From positions 1-45,480 of the forward strand of contig JAGPDB010000014.1 of NCBI GenBank assembly GCA_018057765.1: a stretch of DNA of 45,480 nt, given 5' to 3'. The notes beneath the pieces were generated by a model that worked only from the letters and a program-made list of their open reading frames with translations, was not told the DNA's origin and made no database searches. Positions 1-8,553 of this stretch are shown here, piece by piece. The position numbers and the translations under genes were made by a program. How positions within the stretch are numbered: position 1 is the stretch's first letter; every line of letters starts with the position of its first letter. The stretch comes from Acidimicrobiia bacterium (GTDB lineage: Bacteria > Actinomycetota > Acidimicrobiia > IMCC26256 > JAGPDB01).

Positions 1-1
1 G

Positions 2-925
2 TTAAGAAAGCATCCATTCAAGAATTGCCGCACGAATAAATAAACCATTTTCAACTTGTTCCCAAATTAAGCTTCGAGGATCGCTATCAGTTTCGATTGT
101 TAACTCTCCTGTTCGAGGTAGAGGATGCAAAATTAATGCATCTGATTTCATCATAGAAATAGTTTCGTTATTTACTGGTGGATATATATTATGTTCTGTA
201 GATCCCCATCGTTCTTTTTGTGGTCGCAGTACACTTAGTACATCAGCATCTTCAATTACATCGATTAAGGATTTTGATCTAACAACTTTTGCCCCACGAC
301 TTTTTAAATCTTGTTCTAACACAAAATCAATTTGCATATCATCATCTGCAACAAAAGTAAATGTAATTCCTTCTCTTGCCAGTAATCGAACTTGGGAATA
401 CATTACACGTGAATTAATTAAGTCACCATATGAAACAATATTTTTTATTGAACTCAAATCACGATGTTGACTTATTGTAAAAACATCTAATAAACCTTGA
501 GTAGGATGTTCGTATGCACCAACTCCAGCACTAACTATTGGTTTTGTTACATTATCTCGAATTATATCAATTGTTCCAAATTCTTTACGACGAATAACAA
601 TTGCATCACAATATTTTTCAATTACTCGAATTGTATCGACTAGCTGTTCACCCTTTGCGGAACTAGTTGAAGCGGGATCATCAAAGCCAATAGTTTTACA
701 CCCAATTCGTTGGGCTGCACTATCAAAAGATAACTTAGTGCGTGTCGAAGGTTCAAAAAATGCGAGACCGACTACAGGAGCATTTTCATAACCTAACTTA
801 TAAATATTAGAATTCGAAAAACCTTTAGATTTAAATTCCAATGCTCTTGAAAAAATATCTTTTATCGCACTAGAACTAATATCATCAACGCTCAACAACT
901 GATTCGAAGAATTATTATCACTCAC
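2..925 (-). CDS. pyrB: aspartate carbamoyltransferase catalytic subunit
   Basis: Catalyses carbamoyl phosphate + L-aspartate to N-carbamoyl-aspartate, the committed step of pyrimidine synthesis, in the cytoplasm. The 307-residue length is normal for the catalytic chain. The carbamoyl-phosphate loop FEPSTRTKLSF lies near residues 57-67, the aspartate-transcarbamoylase-type loop SSAKGEQLVDT (the K84 loop in E. coli) near 88-98, HPTQGLLD near 141-148, and LHPLPR near 267-272; the K-loop and HPLPR favour ATCase over ornithine carbamoyltransferase. The start is a GTG; an upstream ATG is out of frame and runs straight into a stop. No Shine-Dalgarno is seen, but TAATAT lies 7 nt upstream, so a leaderless start is likely. 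The stop codon is at the left window edge, so other pyr genes could follow downstream outside the window. It is divergent from the aldo/keto reductase. Confidence 0.95.
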   Translation of the reverse strand: MSDNNSSNQLLSVDDISSSAIKDIFSRALEFKSKGFSNSNIYKLGYENAPVVGLAFFEPSTRTKLSFDSAAQRIGCKTIGFDDPASTSSAKGEQLVDTIRVIEKYCDAIVIRRKEFGTIDIIRDNVTKPIVSAGVGAYEHPTQGLLDVFTISQHRDLSSIKNIVSYGDLINSRVMYSQVRLLAREGITFTFVADDDMQIDFVLEQDLKSRGAKVVRSKSLIDVIEDADVLSVLRPQKERWGSTEHNIYPPVNNETISMMKSDALILHPLPRTGELTIETDSDPRSLIWEQVENGLFIRAAILEWMLS

Positions 926-932
926 ACCATAT

Positions 933-938
933 ATATTA
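933..938 (-). promoter_or_regulatory. -10-like hexamer of pyrB, leaderless type
   Basis: TAATAT on the minus strand, 7 nt before the GTG start of pyrB. It matches the recurring TAnnnT-N6/7-start pattern of this window. No clear -35 box is seen. Confidence 0.45.
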
Positions 939-1001
939 CCTAAATTCTTATTAAATTTGTCTAGCCAACCTCAAATTTCTTTATTTATAATTCATCGGAC
1001 A

Positions 1002-1007
1002 TAGAAT
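1002..1007 (+). promoter_or_regulatory. -10-like hexamer of the aldo/keto reductase, leaderless type
   Basis: TAGAAT followed by exactly 6 nt and then the ATG at 1014. There is no Shine-Dalgarno, so transcription probably starts at or next to the A of the ATG. Confidence 0.5.
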
Positions 1008-1013
1008 ATAACC

Positions 1014-2024
1014 ATGAAATTACGAAAATTAGGAAATACAGATCTATTAGTATCCGAAATAGGTTTTGGAACTTGGACTATTGCAACGAACTGGTGGGGT
1101 CAAGCAGACGATCCATCCGACATGTTAAAAACTGCATTCGACTGTGGAATTAATTTTTATGATACCGCTCCTGCTTATGGTGACAATGGTCTCGGCGAAA
1201 CAATAATGGCAGATTTCATTAAAGAACATAAAGATGAAATAATTGTTACTACAAAATGTGGCTACGATATTCATGCAGAACGACCGAAAGAACACAGTGA
1301 ACGACCACACAATTGGTCGCGTAATTCAATAATTTCTCAAACAGAAGATTCTTTAGAACGATTAGGTCTTGAAACTATTGATCTAATGCAATTACATAAT
1401 ATCCGACTTGATGCAGTTGAGAATGATGAACTATTTGAAACACTTGACGACCTTGTTGAGCAGGGAAAAATTCGTTATTATGGAGTTTCACTTGGACCTG
1501 CAATTGGCTGGGAAAATGAAGGTATGATCTCCTTAGATAAAAGGAATATTGTTTCACTTCAAACTGTTTATAATGCTCTAGAGCAGGAACCTAGTAAAAC
1601 GTTTATGAAACATCAAAAGTGTATTGATGGTTCAGTCTCAATGATCTCTCGTGTACCTCACGCAAGTGATTCTCTTTCTGGAAAAGTAACTCGCGAAAAT
1701 CTAGATGATATGTTTAAAACTGGAGACCACCGTTCATTCAGAGTTAAAGATAACATGCTCGACAATTTAGATAAAGCCGACACACTTTCATATTTGTGGG
1801 CACCGGGAACTAATAGAACAATAGGACAAGCAGCTATTGCAGCAATTCTTGCCGAGAAGAAGTTTGCTTGTGTATTACCTACTTGTCTAAATGTCGAAGA
1901 GATTCGTGAATATGCAAGTGGTAATGATAATCCTTTAACATCAGATGAAGCTGAAAAATTATGGGCGCTTTTTGACTCTAACTTTGACCATGAAAATCGT
2001 TTCGATATGGAAATGCGAAGCTAA
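1014..2024 (+). CDS. aldo/keto reductase family protein
   Basis: Predicted cytoplasmic NAD(P)H-dependent oxidoreductase with a TIM-barrel fold, acting on an unknown aldehyde, ketone or sugar. The N-terminus MKLRKLGNTDLLVSEIGFG is the canonical AKR opening. The catalytic Asp and Tyr lie in FYDTAPAYGDNGLGE (about residues 49-63), the catalytic Lys in TTKCGYD (about 80-86), and the His in LMQLHN (about 124-129); IRYYGVSLG follows at about 153-161. The length of 336 residues fits the family (Tas/YghZ-like members). The gene stands alone between divergent pyrB and a downstream TetR gene in the same orientation (48-nt gap, own promoter). The TetR protein could regulate it, but nothing in the sequence proves this. 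The substrate cannot be deduced. Confidence 0.9.
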   Translation: MKLRKLGNTDLLVSEIGFGTWTIATNWWGQADDPSDMLKTAFDCGINFYDTAPAYGDNGLGETIMADFIKEHKDEIIVTTKCGYDIHAERPKEHSERPHNWSRNSIISQTEDSLERLGLETIDLMQLHNIRLDAVENDELFETLDDLVEQGKIRYYGVSLGPAIGWENEGMISLDKRNIVSLQTVYNALEQEPSKTFMKHQKCIDGSVSMISRVPHASDSLSGKVTRENLDDMFKTGDHRSFRVKDNMLDNLDKADTLSYLWAPGTNRTIGQAAIAAILAEKKFACVLPTCLNVEEIREYASGNDNPLTSDEAEKLWALFDSNFDHENRFDMEMRS

Positions 2025-2060
2025 AGCTACCAATAAGTAGACATCCATCTCCTAAGTTAC

Positions 2061-2066
2061 TAAGAT
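2061..2066 (+). promoter_or_regulatory. -10-like hexamer of the TetR gene, leaderless type
   Basis: TAAGAT followed by exactly 6 nt and the ATG at 2073. It matches the spacing seen before the aldo/keto reductase, DUF6879 and agmatinase genes. Confidence 0.5.
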
Positions 2067-2072
2067 CGTAAT

Positions 2073-2693
2073 ATGGTAAATAAGGATTTGTCAAAAGCAA
2101 CAACTCGAATGCGCGCACATGATCGTCGTAGACAGCTATTAGATGTTGCAACTAACGTTTTTGCTGAACGCGGTTTTTCGGCGACTATTATGGATGATAT
2201 AGCTTTTGCTGGTGGTATTACTAAACCAGTTTTATACCAACATTTTGATTCGAAACGTGCTCTTTATATTGCAGTATTAGAAGATGGTGGATCAAGATTA
2301 ATAGATTCTATATCTATTGCAACAAGAAAAAGTTCAACACTTCGTGAACAAGTCACCTTAGGTTTTGATGCATATTTTAATTTCGTCCGAGACGATGAAG
2401 CTGCTTTTAGATTACTATTCACATCAAGTTCAAAAAGTGATACTGATTTTGTTGTTGTAAAAAATAAGGTACTTGAACAATTTTGTGATCATGTTACATC
2501 GCTAGTTATTGATCAAATAGAAGATGAAGAGCGTAGACTAATCGCTCACGCAATAATTGGTATGGCAGAATCAGCTGCAAAATATTTCTATCTTAAAGAA
2601 ATTGATTCTGAAGTTGAAAATATAACAGAAGAACAATTTCGTAAATGGGTAAGCGACCTTGCATGGAAGGGTATGCGCGGTATTAACGAATAA
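2073..2693 (+). CDS. TetR/AcrR family transcriptional regulator
   Basis: One-component DNA-binding repressor. The N-terminal TetR helix-turn-helix is clear: RRRQLLDVATNVFAERGFS (about residues 18-36), then the recognition-helix stretch ITKPVLYQHFDSKRALY (about 49-65). The C-terminal ligand and dimerisation domain (about 70-206) is divergent as usual and gives no hint about the ligand. The 206-residue length is typical. It has its own leaderless-type promoter and converges with the acyl-CoA dehydrogenase gene, whose stop lies 11 nt beyond. Pairing TetR regulators with acyl-CoA dehydrogenases is common in fatty-acid catabolism, so that gene is the first candidate target; this is inference. Confidence 0.92.
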   Translation: MVNKDLSKATTRMRAHDRRRQLLDVATNVFAERGFSATIMDDIAFAGGITKPVLYQHFDSKRALYIAVLEDGGSRLIDSISIATRKSSTLREQVTLGFDAYFNFVRDDEAAFRLLFTSSSKSDTDFVVVKNKVLEQFCDHVTSLVIDQIEDEERRLIAHAIIGMAESAAKYFYLKEIDSEVENITEEQFRKWVSDLAWKGMRGINE

Positions 2694-2704
2694 TAGGAGT
2701 TAAA

Positions 2705-3919
2705 TTAAACTATGTGTTCACCAGAGATTGCACGAGCAACAACTAGTCTCTGAATTTCAGAAGTTCCTTCAAAAATCGTATATATCTTTGCATCACGATG
2801 CCATCTCTCAACTGGATAATCACGGGTATAACCATATCCACCTAAAATTTGAATCGCACGATCAGTAACACTCACAGCTACTTCACCAGCTTTTAGTTTT
2901 GACATTGAGCCTTGACCAGTATCGAAATGTTTCCCATTTCTAGCCATCCAACAAGCACGCCAAACTAGTAGTCGCGCAGCATCAATTTCAGTCACCATAT
3001 CAGCCAAAGAAAAAGCAATAGCCTGATTTTGAATTATAGGACGACCAAACTGTACCCTTCCCTTCGCATATTCAAGAGCATATTCATAGGCCGCGCGAGC
3101 AATCCCAATTGCTTGAGCACCAACTAACGGACGCGATGCTTCAAATGTACTCATTGCAGCTTGAGTTTTAGAAGATTTACCTTCTTTAGCTTTAGCAATA
3201 CGAGCATCTAGTTTCTCTTTTCCACCCAATAGCATCGACCCTGGGATACGAACATCATCTAAAACAACTTCTGCAGTGTGGCTAGCTCTAATACCATGTT
3301 TTTTGAACTTCTGGCCTTGAGATAAGCCCTTGGTTCCTGGTGGAACAATAAAGCTTGCATGACCGCGTGAGCGCAACTCTGGTTCTACACTGGCTACCAC
3401 AACATGTATGTCGGCTATTCCACCATTTGTAATCCATGTCTTTGTCCCATTTAATACCCATTCATCTTTTGCTTCGTCATAAACAGCTTTTGTACGAAGT
3501 GAACTAACATCAGAACCAGCATCTGGTTCGCTTACACAAAATGCTGCGAGACCTATTTTTTCTTTAGTACCAAAACACTGTGGAATCCATAAAGCAATTT
3601 GTTCAGGTGTACCATTTCCCATTATTCCACTAACGCCGAGTGCTGTCCCCATTATCGATAAGCCAATACCAGCATCGCCCCAGAATAATTCTTCCATTGC
3701 AATTGGCATGGTGATTCCAGTTTCATCAGTGAAAGCCTGCGCTAAAAATTCCCAAGAATACAATCCTATATTTGCAGCTTCTTGAATTATTTCCCAAGGG
3801 GTTTCTTCACGTTCGTCATAATCAGATGCAACTGGACGAATAGTATTCACAGCAAACTCGTGAATCCAATCTTTTATTTGTACTTGATCTTCCGTAAGCT
3901 CTACATTAAAACCTGACAT
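2705..3919 (-). CDS. acyl-CoA dehydrogenase
   Basis: FAD-dependent enzyme that oxidises an acyl-CoA to the trans-2-enoyl-CoA and passes electrons to electron-transfer flavoprotein. The family signatures are present: [15 protein letters not shown] (about residues 145-160), [14 protein letters not shown] (about 170-183), [20 protein letters not shown] (about 357-376), and FEGTSEIQ near the C-terminus, whose Glu (about residue 384) is at the position of the MCAD catalytic base. Length is about 404 residues. The start is set at the second possible codon (ATG at 3919) because AGGAG sits 5 nt upstream of it; the GTG at 3925 is too close to that Shine-Dalgarno. Chain-length specificity cannot be read from sequence. 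It is a single gene with no ETF genes next to it. Confidence 0.92.
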   Translation of the reverse strand: MSGFNVELTEDQVQIKDWIHEFAVNTIRPVASDYDEREETPWEIIQEAANIGLYSWEFLAQAFTDETGITMPIAMEELFWGDAGIGLSIMGTALGVSGIMGNGTPEQIALWIPQCFGTKEKIGLAAFCVSEPDAGSDVSSLRTKAVYDEAKDEWVLNGTKTWITNGGIADIHVVVASVEPELRSRGHASFIVPPGTKGLSQGQKFKKHGIRASHTAEVVLDDVRIPGSMLLGGKEKLDARIAKAKEGKSSKTQAAMSTFEASRPLVGAQAIGIARAAYEYALEYAKGRVQFGRPIIQNQAIAFSLADMVTEIDAARLLVWRACWMARNGKHFDTGQGSMSKLKAGEVAVSVTDRAIQILGGYGYTRDYPVERWHRDAKIYTIFEGTSEIQRLVVARAISGEHIV

Positions 3920-4027
3920 TGACACTCCTATTAATACTCATTAAGCGATATCGGTATATTCTAAACGGAAATTAAGTACTTTGTATGCAATTCTCAATCT
4001 AGGTTGAGTCTTGGCATAATTTGGCAT

Positions 4028-4056
4028 AAAAAAAGAGACTCGCAAGGAGCCTCTTT
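4028..4056 (-). terminator. intrinsic terminator of the HU gene
   Basis: Read on the minus strand, a 10-bp stem (AAAGAGGCTC pairing with GAGTCTCTTT, one G-T wobble) with a 5-nt loop runs directly into a run of seven T. It starts 25 nt after the HU stop codon. It is the strongest classical terminator in the window. Confidence 0.85.
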
Positions 4057-4081
4057 AGACATTATATTTTAGCGCTATAAA

Positions 4082-4543
4082 CTATCGTTTTTTAGCAGTA
4101 GTTTTCTTTGCAGCAGTTTTACGTGCTGGAGCTTTTTTAGCTGGAGCTTTTTTAGCAACTGCTTTTTTAGCTGGAGCTTTTTTAGCTGGAGCTTTCTTAG
4201 CTGGAGCTTTCTTAGCAACTGCTTTTTTAGCAGCTGGTTTCGCAGCAACTTTAGAAGCAGCCATTTTTCCAGTAAGCGCAGCATCTTTGAAAGCTTTCAA
4301 AGGTGTGATCTTTGCTTTACGTGAAGCTTTGATTTTTATAGTTTCGCCAGTTGCAGGGTTGCGACCCATACGAGCTTTGCGATCTACGCGAGCAAATTTT
4401 GCAAATCCTGGAATTGCAATAGTTTCACCTTTTGCAACGCTTTGCATAATTATTTCGACGATGTGTTGTAACACTTCATCACTTTTCTTTTTTTCTAGTT
4501 CAGCACGTTCTGCAATTTCTGCAACGAGTTCTTTTCTATTCAC
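4082..4543 (-). CDS. hup: HU-family nucleoid protein with histone-like Lys/Ala tail
   Basis: DNA-bending nucleoid protein. From the chosen start it has a normal HU body: NRKELVAEIAERAEL at the N-terminus, then the DNA-binding arm region with MGRNPATGETIKI (about residues 54-66), then SRKAKITPLKAFKDA. This is followed by about 60 residues of PAKKA/VAKKA repeats ending in KKTTAKKR, like the C-terminal tail of actinobacterial HupB. The start is GTG at 4543 because a perfect GGAGG lies 5 nt upstream (4549-4553) and HU proteins begin at exactly this point; longer reading frames beginning at 4606 or 4555 put the Shine-Dalgarno inside the gene. A strong terminator follows. The lysine tail is expected to bind DNA non-specifically and compact the nucleoid. 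Confidence 0.93.
   Translation of the reverse strand: MNRKELVAEIAERAELEKKKSDEVLQHIVEIIMQSVAKGETIAIPGFAKFARVDRKARMGRNPATGETIKIKASRKAKITPLKAFKDAALTGKMAASKVAAKPAAKKAVAKKAPAKKAPAKKAPAKKAVAKKAPAKKAPARKTAAKKTTAKKR
4108..4250 (-). repeat. in-gene tandem repeat coding for the PAKKA tail of HU
   Basis: About 9 degenerate 15-nt units on the minus strand encode PAKKA, VAKKA or PARKT. Some neighbouring units are almost identical at DNA level, so the tail is prone to expansion and contraction by slippage. Confidence 0.8.
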
Positions 4544-4627
4544 TTTATCCTCCATTTGGTTTAAGTTAGTAATAGCTTTGCACATTATTAACACTAAATG
4601 TTGCATTTAACTCTTATTTTATTGATT

Positions 4628-5935
4628 TTATTTAGATGTTGGTACTTTCAATAGCGTTAAATCTGGAGACAATATTTTCACTATTTGCTTAGGTAGTTGT
4701 TTTAGGTCACCTGGCATTTGGGGTTCTGTTATTTCTGACAAGTTAATAGATGAATAAACTGGTGGGGTCTTTGTTTTTGATTTAGGTCTAAAAGAGGCAG
4801 CAAATGGCCCAGGTGTAGCACCTTGGCAAGTTAGTACCGATTCTATTTTTTCTATATTTGAGGATCCAAAAGTATTATCTTTAAAACAATTCCCCAAGCT
4901 CATTACATTCGGTCGGCCTGAAATAAAATACTGTATATCAATAGCTCCATTGCCGACTAAGTTTTTCTTCTGTTTCCCTATAAAGTTCTCTGATATTTTA
5001 TTATTCATTGGCAAAAAATCTTTTTGTGAAGTCAAAATTATCCCACCAACTATATGATCAATAATAGAATTACCGACTATAGAATTAGATGTTCCACCAG
5101 CAATCACTACCCCATAACCAAAAATATCTGGATTTATATTTGGAGCATCTTCATTATTGTTATTAGAAACAAGATTTGCTGCAATGACAGTATTGCCCTG
5201 AAATACTTCTTTATTATTTGAATCATTTAATAGATATATACCTGATTGGTTATTTGTGAATTCATTTTGATAAACATAAAGTTCACTAGCTGAATTTTCT
5301 CCTTGAAAACCTAATCCGTTAAAAGTTGCATAGTTATTATCAACATCTATATTGCAAGGCTTACATTGACCAATATAGATACCTGCCTTAGCATTTGCGT
5401 AAGTAAATGTATTTTCAATCACACCATTTTTTGCCAATGATGAAGAAATGCCGGAGATACCGTTGCTATTTGCATTTATATATTGGACACTAAAACGTTC
5501 TATGGCTGAAGAAATATTGGAAGTCTTTTTTGGGTTTTTAGTGCTTATATTATTTGGATATTCGTAGCCTCCTTGTATTAAAACACCATTATCACGAAAT
5601 TTCTGTACTGTTAAGTTTTCTATACGTACACCATCGCTAGCGACAATGATTCCATTATCTTGTTCATAACTACCATCAATAATGACACTATTTCTATCAA
5701 GGCCTCGCAAAGTTATATCTTTGGTTTTGATGACAATCGATCCTGAATATTTCCCTGGTTCAATCAAGACAAGATCTCCAGGTTTAGATTTATCAATAGC
5801 GCTTTGAATCGATTGGCCATTAGTAATAGATAATATTTTTGGTTTTTGTAATACTTTCGAATCTGATGAACATGCATTCAAGCTCAAAAGTAATATCGAA
5901 ACTATTGCGATAACAAAAAACTTTATATATTTCAC
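4628..5935 (-). CDS. parallel beta-helix lipoprotein (NosD/CASH-like)
   Basis: Predicted cell-surface lipoprotein: lysine, hydrophobic stretch FFVIAIVSILLLSL and lipobox LNAC give a lipidated Cys at about residue 22. The mature part starts with ISNGQSIQSAI-type and GDLVLIEPGKYSGSIVI segments (about 48-70), which open right-handed parallel beta-helix domains of the NosD/pectate-lyase/CASH kind, followed by many Asn-rich rungs (NGVIENTF, NNYATFNGLGF, NNQSGIYLLNDSNN, GNSIIDHIVGGIILTS). Such proteins bind or cut polysaccharide or act as periplasmic accessory factors; no catalytic residues could be assigned, so the substrate is unknown. The start is GTG; TAAAAT lies 6 nt upstream, so it probably has its own leaderless promoter rather than depending on the operon upstream. 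Confidence 0.75.
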   Translation of the reverse strand: MKYIKFFVIAIVSILLLSLNACSSDSKVLQKPKILSITNGQSIQSAIDKSKPGDLVLIEPGKYSGSIVIKTKDITLRGLDRNSVIIDGSYEQDNGIIVASDGVRIENLTVQKFRDNGVLIQGGYEYPNNISTKNPKKTSNISSAIERFSVQYINANSNGISGISSSLAKNGVIENTFTYANAKAGIYIGQCKPCNIDVDNNYATFNGLGFQGENSASELYVYQNEFTNNQSGIYLLNDSNNKEVFQGNTVIAANLVSNNNNEDAPNINPDIFGYGVVIAGGTSNSIVGNSIIDHIVGGIILTSQKDFLPMNNKISENFIGKQKKNLVGNGAIDIQYFISGRPNVMSLGNCFKDNTFGSSNIEKIESVLTCQGATPGPFAASFRPKSKTKTPPVYSSINLSEITEPQMPGDLKQLPKQIVKILSPDLTLLKVPTSK

Positions 5936-5941
5936 ATCTGA

Positions 5942-5947
5942 ATTTTA
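5942..5947 (-). promoter_or_regulatory. -10-like hexamer of the beta-helix lipoprotein, leaderless type
   Basis: TAAAAT on the minus strand followed by exactly 6 nt and the GTG start at 5935. No Shine-Dalgarno is present. Confidence 0.45.
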
Positions 5948-5982
5948 AACCAGTCAGCAGTACTTTTAAGGCTTTAAAAAGT

Positions 5983-6726
5983 TTATTCTTCTCGTCGATT
6001 ATTTAGTGTACGAAAGAGTGCAACTTCCTCAAGGAAACGGCCAAAAATTATTGATGGATTCCCAAATAGTTCTGGATGCCACTGGACTCCAACAGCGAAC
6101 CAATCTGAAGTAGTTTCTATAGCTTCAATTGTCCCATCACTAGCGTAACCACCAATAAGTAGATCTTTACCTAGTTGGTCAATACATTGATGATGTACCG
6201 AATTGGAAGTTATTTCATTCGTTGGAAATATTTTATCAAACCAAGTTCCTGAAACAATATCTACTCTGTGCCTGACTGCAGATCTCTCTTCAAATGTCTC
6301 TCCTAATATAGGATGGTCAGATCTCTTACCAGCGATATCTTGATTTAAAGAACCGCCTTTAAAAACATTCAGTGCTTGCATACCACGACAAATTCCCAAT
6401 GTTGGAATTTGCATTTCTTGCGCAGTTTTCAATAGAGCAAAATCACTTTTATCTAAAGCTTCGTGAGGAATTTTTGTATTTTCTCCTAATTCCTGTCCAT
6501 AATATTTTGGGTCAATATCACGACCACCCGGGACTACAACTCCATCAATCGCTGATAATATAGTTGGCATATCCTCAAGCGAAGATATAGGCATCAATGT
6601 CACGATAGCTCCTTGGCTCCGCAATGCATCAATATCAGCTTGATAAACATATTCTCTAAAACGAGGTTCATGTTTAGGAGCAGCATCACTTGAAGGTCGA
6701 GTAGCTATTAATATTCTGGGTTTCAT
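5983..6726 (-). CDS. gamma-glutamyl-GABA hydrolase-like class I amidotransferase (peptidase C26)
   Basis: Glutaminase-fold hydrolase of the PuuD family, expected to hydrolyse a gamma-glutamyl amide such as gamma-glutamyl-GABA in the putrescine utilisation pathway. The nucleophile Cys is in LGICRGMQALNVFKGGSLNQD (about residues 111-131) and the catalytic His-Glu in VQWHPEL (about 214-220); GVVVPGGRDIDP (about 61-72) forms the oxyanion strand. The length of 247 residues fits. It lies 31 nt downstream of the PotC-like permease in the same orientation, so it is probably the last gene of the polyamine importer operon, which supports a polyamine-derived substrate. No gamma-glutamylputrescine synthetase or oxidase is visible here. 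Confidence 0.87.
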   Translation of the reverse strand: MKPRILIATRPSSDAAPKHEPRFREYVYQADIDALRSQGAIVTLMPISSLEDMPTILSAIDGVVVPGGRDIDPKYYGQELGENTKIPHEALDKSDFALLKTAQEMQIPTLGICRGMQALNVFKGGSLNQDIAGKRSDHPILGETFEERSAVRHRVDIVSGTWFDKIFPTNEITSNSVHHQCIDQLGKDLLIGGYASDGTIEAIETTSDWFAVGVQWHPELFGNPSIIFGRFLEEVALFRTLNNRREE

Positions 6727-6757
6727 GTAAGTCTCTTCGGGCTATTAAGGTAAACTC

Positions 6758-7654
6758 TCAAGGAGTATTTGCACGTATCTTAGCAATTTTTTTCTGTTTT
6801 CGAATAGATAAAACTGTCGGAATTATAAATATTGTTGTAGTTATTATCAATAAAATGCTCGATAGTACGTTTATCTGAGGAGGGATAGCAGTTCTAGATT
6901 GACCAAAAACTTGAATAGGGAATGTTTTAACGTCACCACTTACGAATAGAGTAATAATAAAATCATCAAAAGATAAAGCAAAAGATAATAAAAATGCTGC
7001 AAAAATACCAGGCAGTGCTAGTGGAAATATTACTTTAAAAAAAGTTTGTCTCCCGTTTGCACCTAAGTCCTTGGCGGCATCTTCTATGGCCCAATCGAAA
7101 CCTCGTAATCGCGCTTTTACTGTTAATGTTATATAGCTCATGCAAAACATTATGTGTGCAATAAATATTGTTGGCATACCAAAAGGAATTTTTAAAGTAT
7201 GTCCACCTATTTTATATGTGAAGTCTAAAAATAGTGTTAGGAGTGAAGCACCAAGAACTATTTCTGGTGTAGTAAGCGGCAAAACTAGAAAACCTGCGAT
7301 TGCACCAGAACCTTTTATTTTCCTTCGCGCTAGAGCAAAAGCTATAAGTGAACCAAGGATCACTGCGATTAGAGAAGAACCCAATGCAATATATATAGAT
7401 CTATATAGAGAATTATTTAATTCTGGATAATAAAATTTATTAGGCTCTCCGCCCATAATTGTTTTTACCCAATGTTTAGTCGTGAAGCCTTTCCAAACTA
7501 AATTAAATTTTGATGAAGGGTCATTAAAGCTAAAAATCAGAATGATTGAAATTGGTATAAATAGATAGATCATTACAAGGGTTCCAGAAATATTAACTCC
7601 CCAGCGGCCTAATTTTCCCCCTCTTGATTCAACGTAAGTTTCTTTATCACTCAT
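6758..7654 (-). CDS. potC: spermidine/putrescine-type ABC transporter permease (PotC-like)
   Basis: Inner-membrane permease subunit of a polyamine-type importer. About six hydrophobic segments are visible, the first at about residues 20-43. The EAA loop is AKDLGANGRQTFFKVIFPLALPGI (about 191-214; the core GANGRQTFFKVIFPLALP docks the ATPase). The 298-residue length is slightly longer than E. coli PotC because of an N-terminal cytoplasmic extension. It overlaps the PotB-like gene by 4 nt (ATGA type), so the two are translationally coupled. The substrate assignment rests on the homologous gene set; related importers take up other polyamines or amino-acid-derived amines. Confidence 0.9.
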   Translation of the reverse strand: MSDKETYVESRGGKLGRWGVNISGTLVMIYLFIPISIILIFSFNDPSSKFNLVWKGFTTKHWVKTIMGGEPNKFYYPELNNSLYRSIYIALGSSLIAVILGSLIAFALARRKIKGSGAIAGFLVLPLTTPEIVLGASLLTLFLDFTYKIGGHTLKIPFGMPTIFIAHIMFCMSYITLTVKARLRGFDWAIEDAAKDLGANGRQTFFKVIFPLALPGIFAAFLLSFALSFDDFIITLFVSGDVKTFPIQVFGQSRTAIPPQINVLSSILLIITTTIFIIPTVLSIRKQKKIAKIRANTP

Positions 7655-8544
7655 CCAGCTAAATCCTCTGCATCAAAAATTGAACTGTAAATTATGAATA
7701 GAATTACAACAATCAACATAAATATAAAAGAAAGTGCCGATGCTACAGGATAATTACTTTGACGCAAAAATTGGTCTTGTACAACTGTACCTATCATAGA
7801 TGTTTTTGCTGAACCTAAATAATATGTATTAACAAAATCGCCTGCAGCAGGAATAAAGACTAGAAGACTACCTGCAAAGATTCCTGGTGCAGCCATAGGT
7901 AGAATTATCTTTCGAAATGCTATAAATGTATTTGCATATAGATCGCGTGCAACATTCATTAATTTTGGATCGATTTTTTCTAATGCAACGTATAGAGGAA
8001 GAATCATGAATGGTAAGAAGTTATATACGAGTCCACCAATTACAGCATATGGTGTTCTTAAAACTTGAAAATCACTAGGCAAAATTGAGATAGTTGCATT
8101 AGGTCCAACAAAGTGAGAGAAAATAGGTCCATGTGAGCCAAGAATAGTTTTCCAAGCTAATGTTCTAATTAAGAAACTCGTAAAGAATGGCACCATTACT
8201 ATGCCCATCCAAAAGTTTTTCCATCGTCCAGCTCTGAAAGCTATTATATATGCGAGTGGGAATGCTAAAAATATTGCAATAATTGTTGCAATGATGGCAT
8301 AGGTGAAAGATCTTTGAAATTGTGCTCCGTAATCTGTGAATGCAGTCGAATAATTTGACCATTCCCAAGCAAACTTAACGTTTCCAAACCTGGTTGGCCT
8401 TACTGAAAGTGATTTAATAAATAAAGAAATTAGAGGTATCAGAAAGAATAAAATTAACCAGATTATTCCAGGAGAAAGCATTGCTACTGGAGCAAATCTT
8501 CTTTTTCTTTTTACGGTTTCTTCTACCTCTATATCTTCAGCCAT
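7651..8544 (-). CDS. potB: spermidine/putrescine-type ABC transporter permease (PotB-like)
   Basis: Second permease of the polyamine-type importer. It shows a hydrophobic first segment (about residues 20-45), the multi-pass core, and the EAA-type loop ARDLYANTFIAFRKIILP (about 199-216). The FxPxxGxFVN feature typical of PotB is seen as FIPAAGDFVNTYYLG (about 230-244). It overlaps PotC by 4 nt and lies 9 nt after the binding-protein gene, so all are one operon transcribed leftward. Confidence 0.9.
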   Translation of the reverse strand: MAEDIEVEETVKRKRRFAPVAMLSPGIIWLILFFLIPLISLFIKSLSVRPTRFGNVKFAWEWSNYSTAFTDYGAQFQRSFTYAIIATIIAIFLAFPLAYIIAFRAGRWKNFWMGIVMVPFFTSFLIRTLAWKTILGSHGPIFSHFVGPNATISILPSDFQVLRTPYAVIGGLVYNFLPFMILPLYVALEKIDPKLMNVARDLYANTFIAFRKIILPMAAPGIFAGSLLVFIPAAGDFVNTYYLGSAKTSMIGTVVQDQFLRQSNYPVASALSFIFMLIVVILFIIYSSIFDAEDLAG

Positions 8545-8553
8545 TAATTAGTC

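Noticed and set aside
4108-4250. CRISPR-like regular repeat
   Set aside because: The repeat is a coding tandem array for the Lys/Ala tail of HU, without spacers.
4287-4610. ORF of 107 residues on the plus strand opposite the HU body
   Set aside because: It is the antisense shadow of a certain HU gene, with no start signal and no recognisable family.
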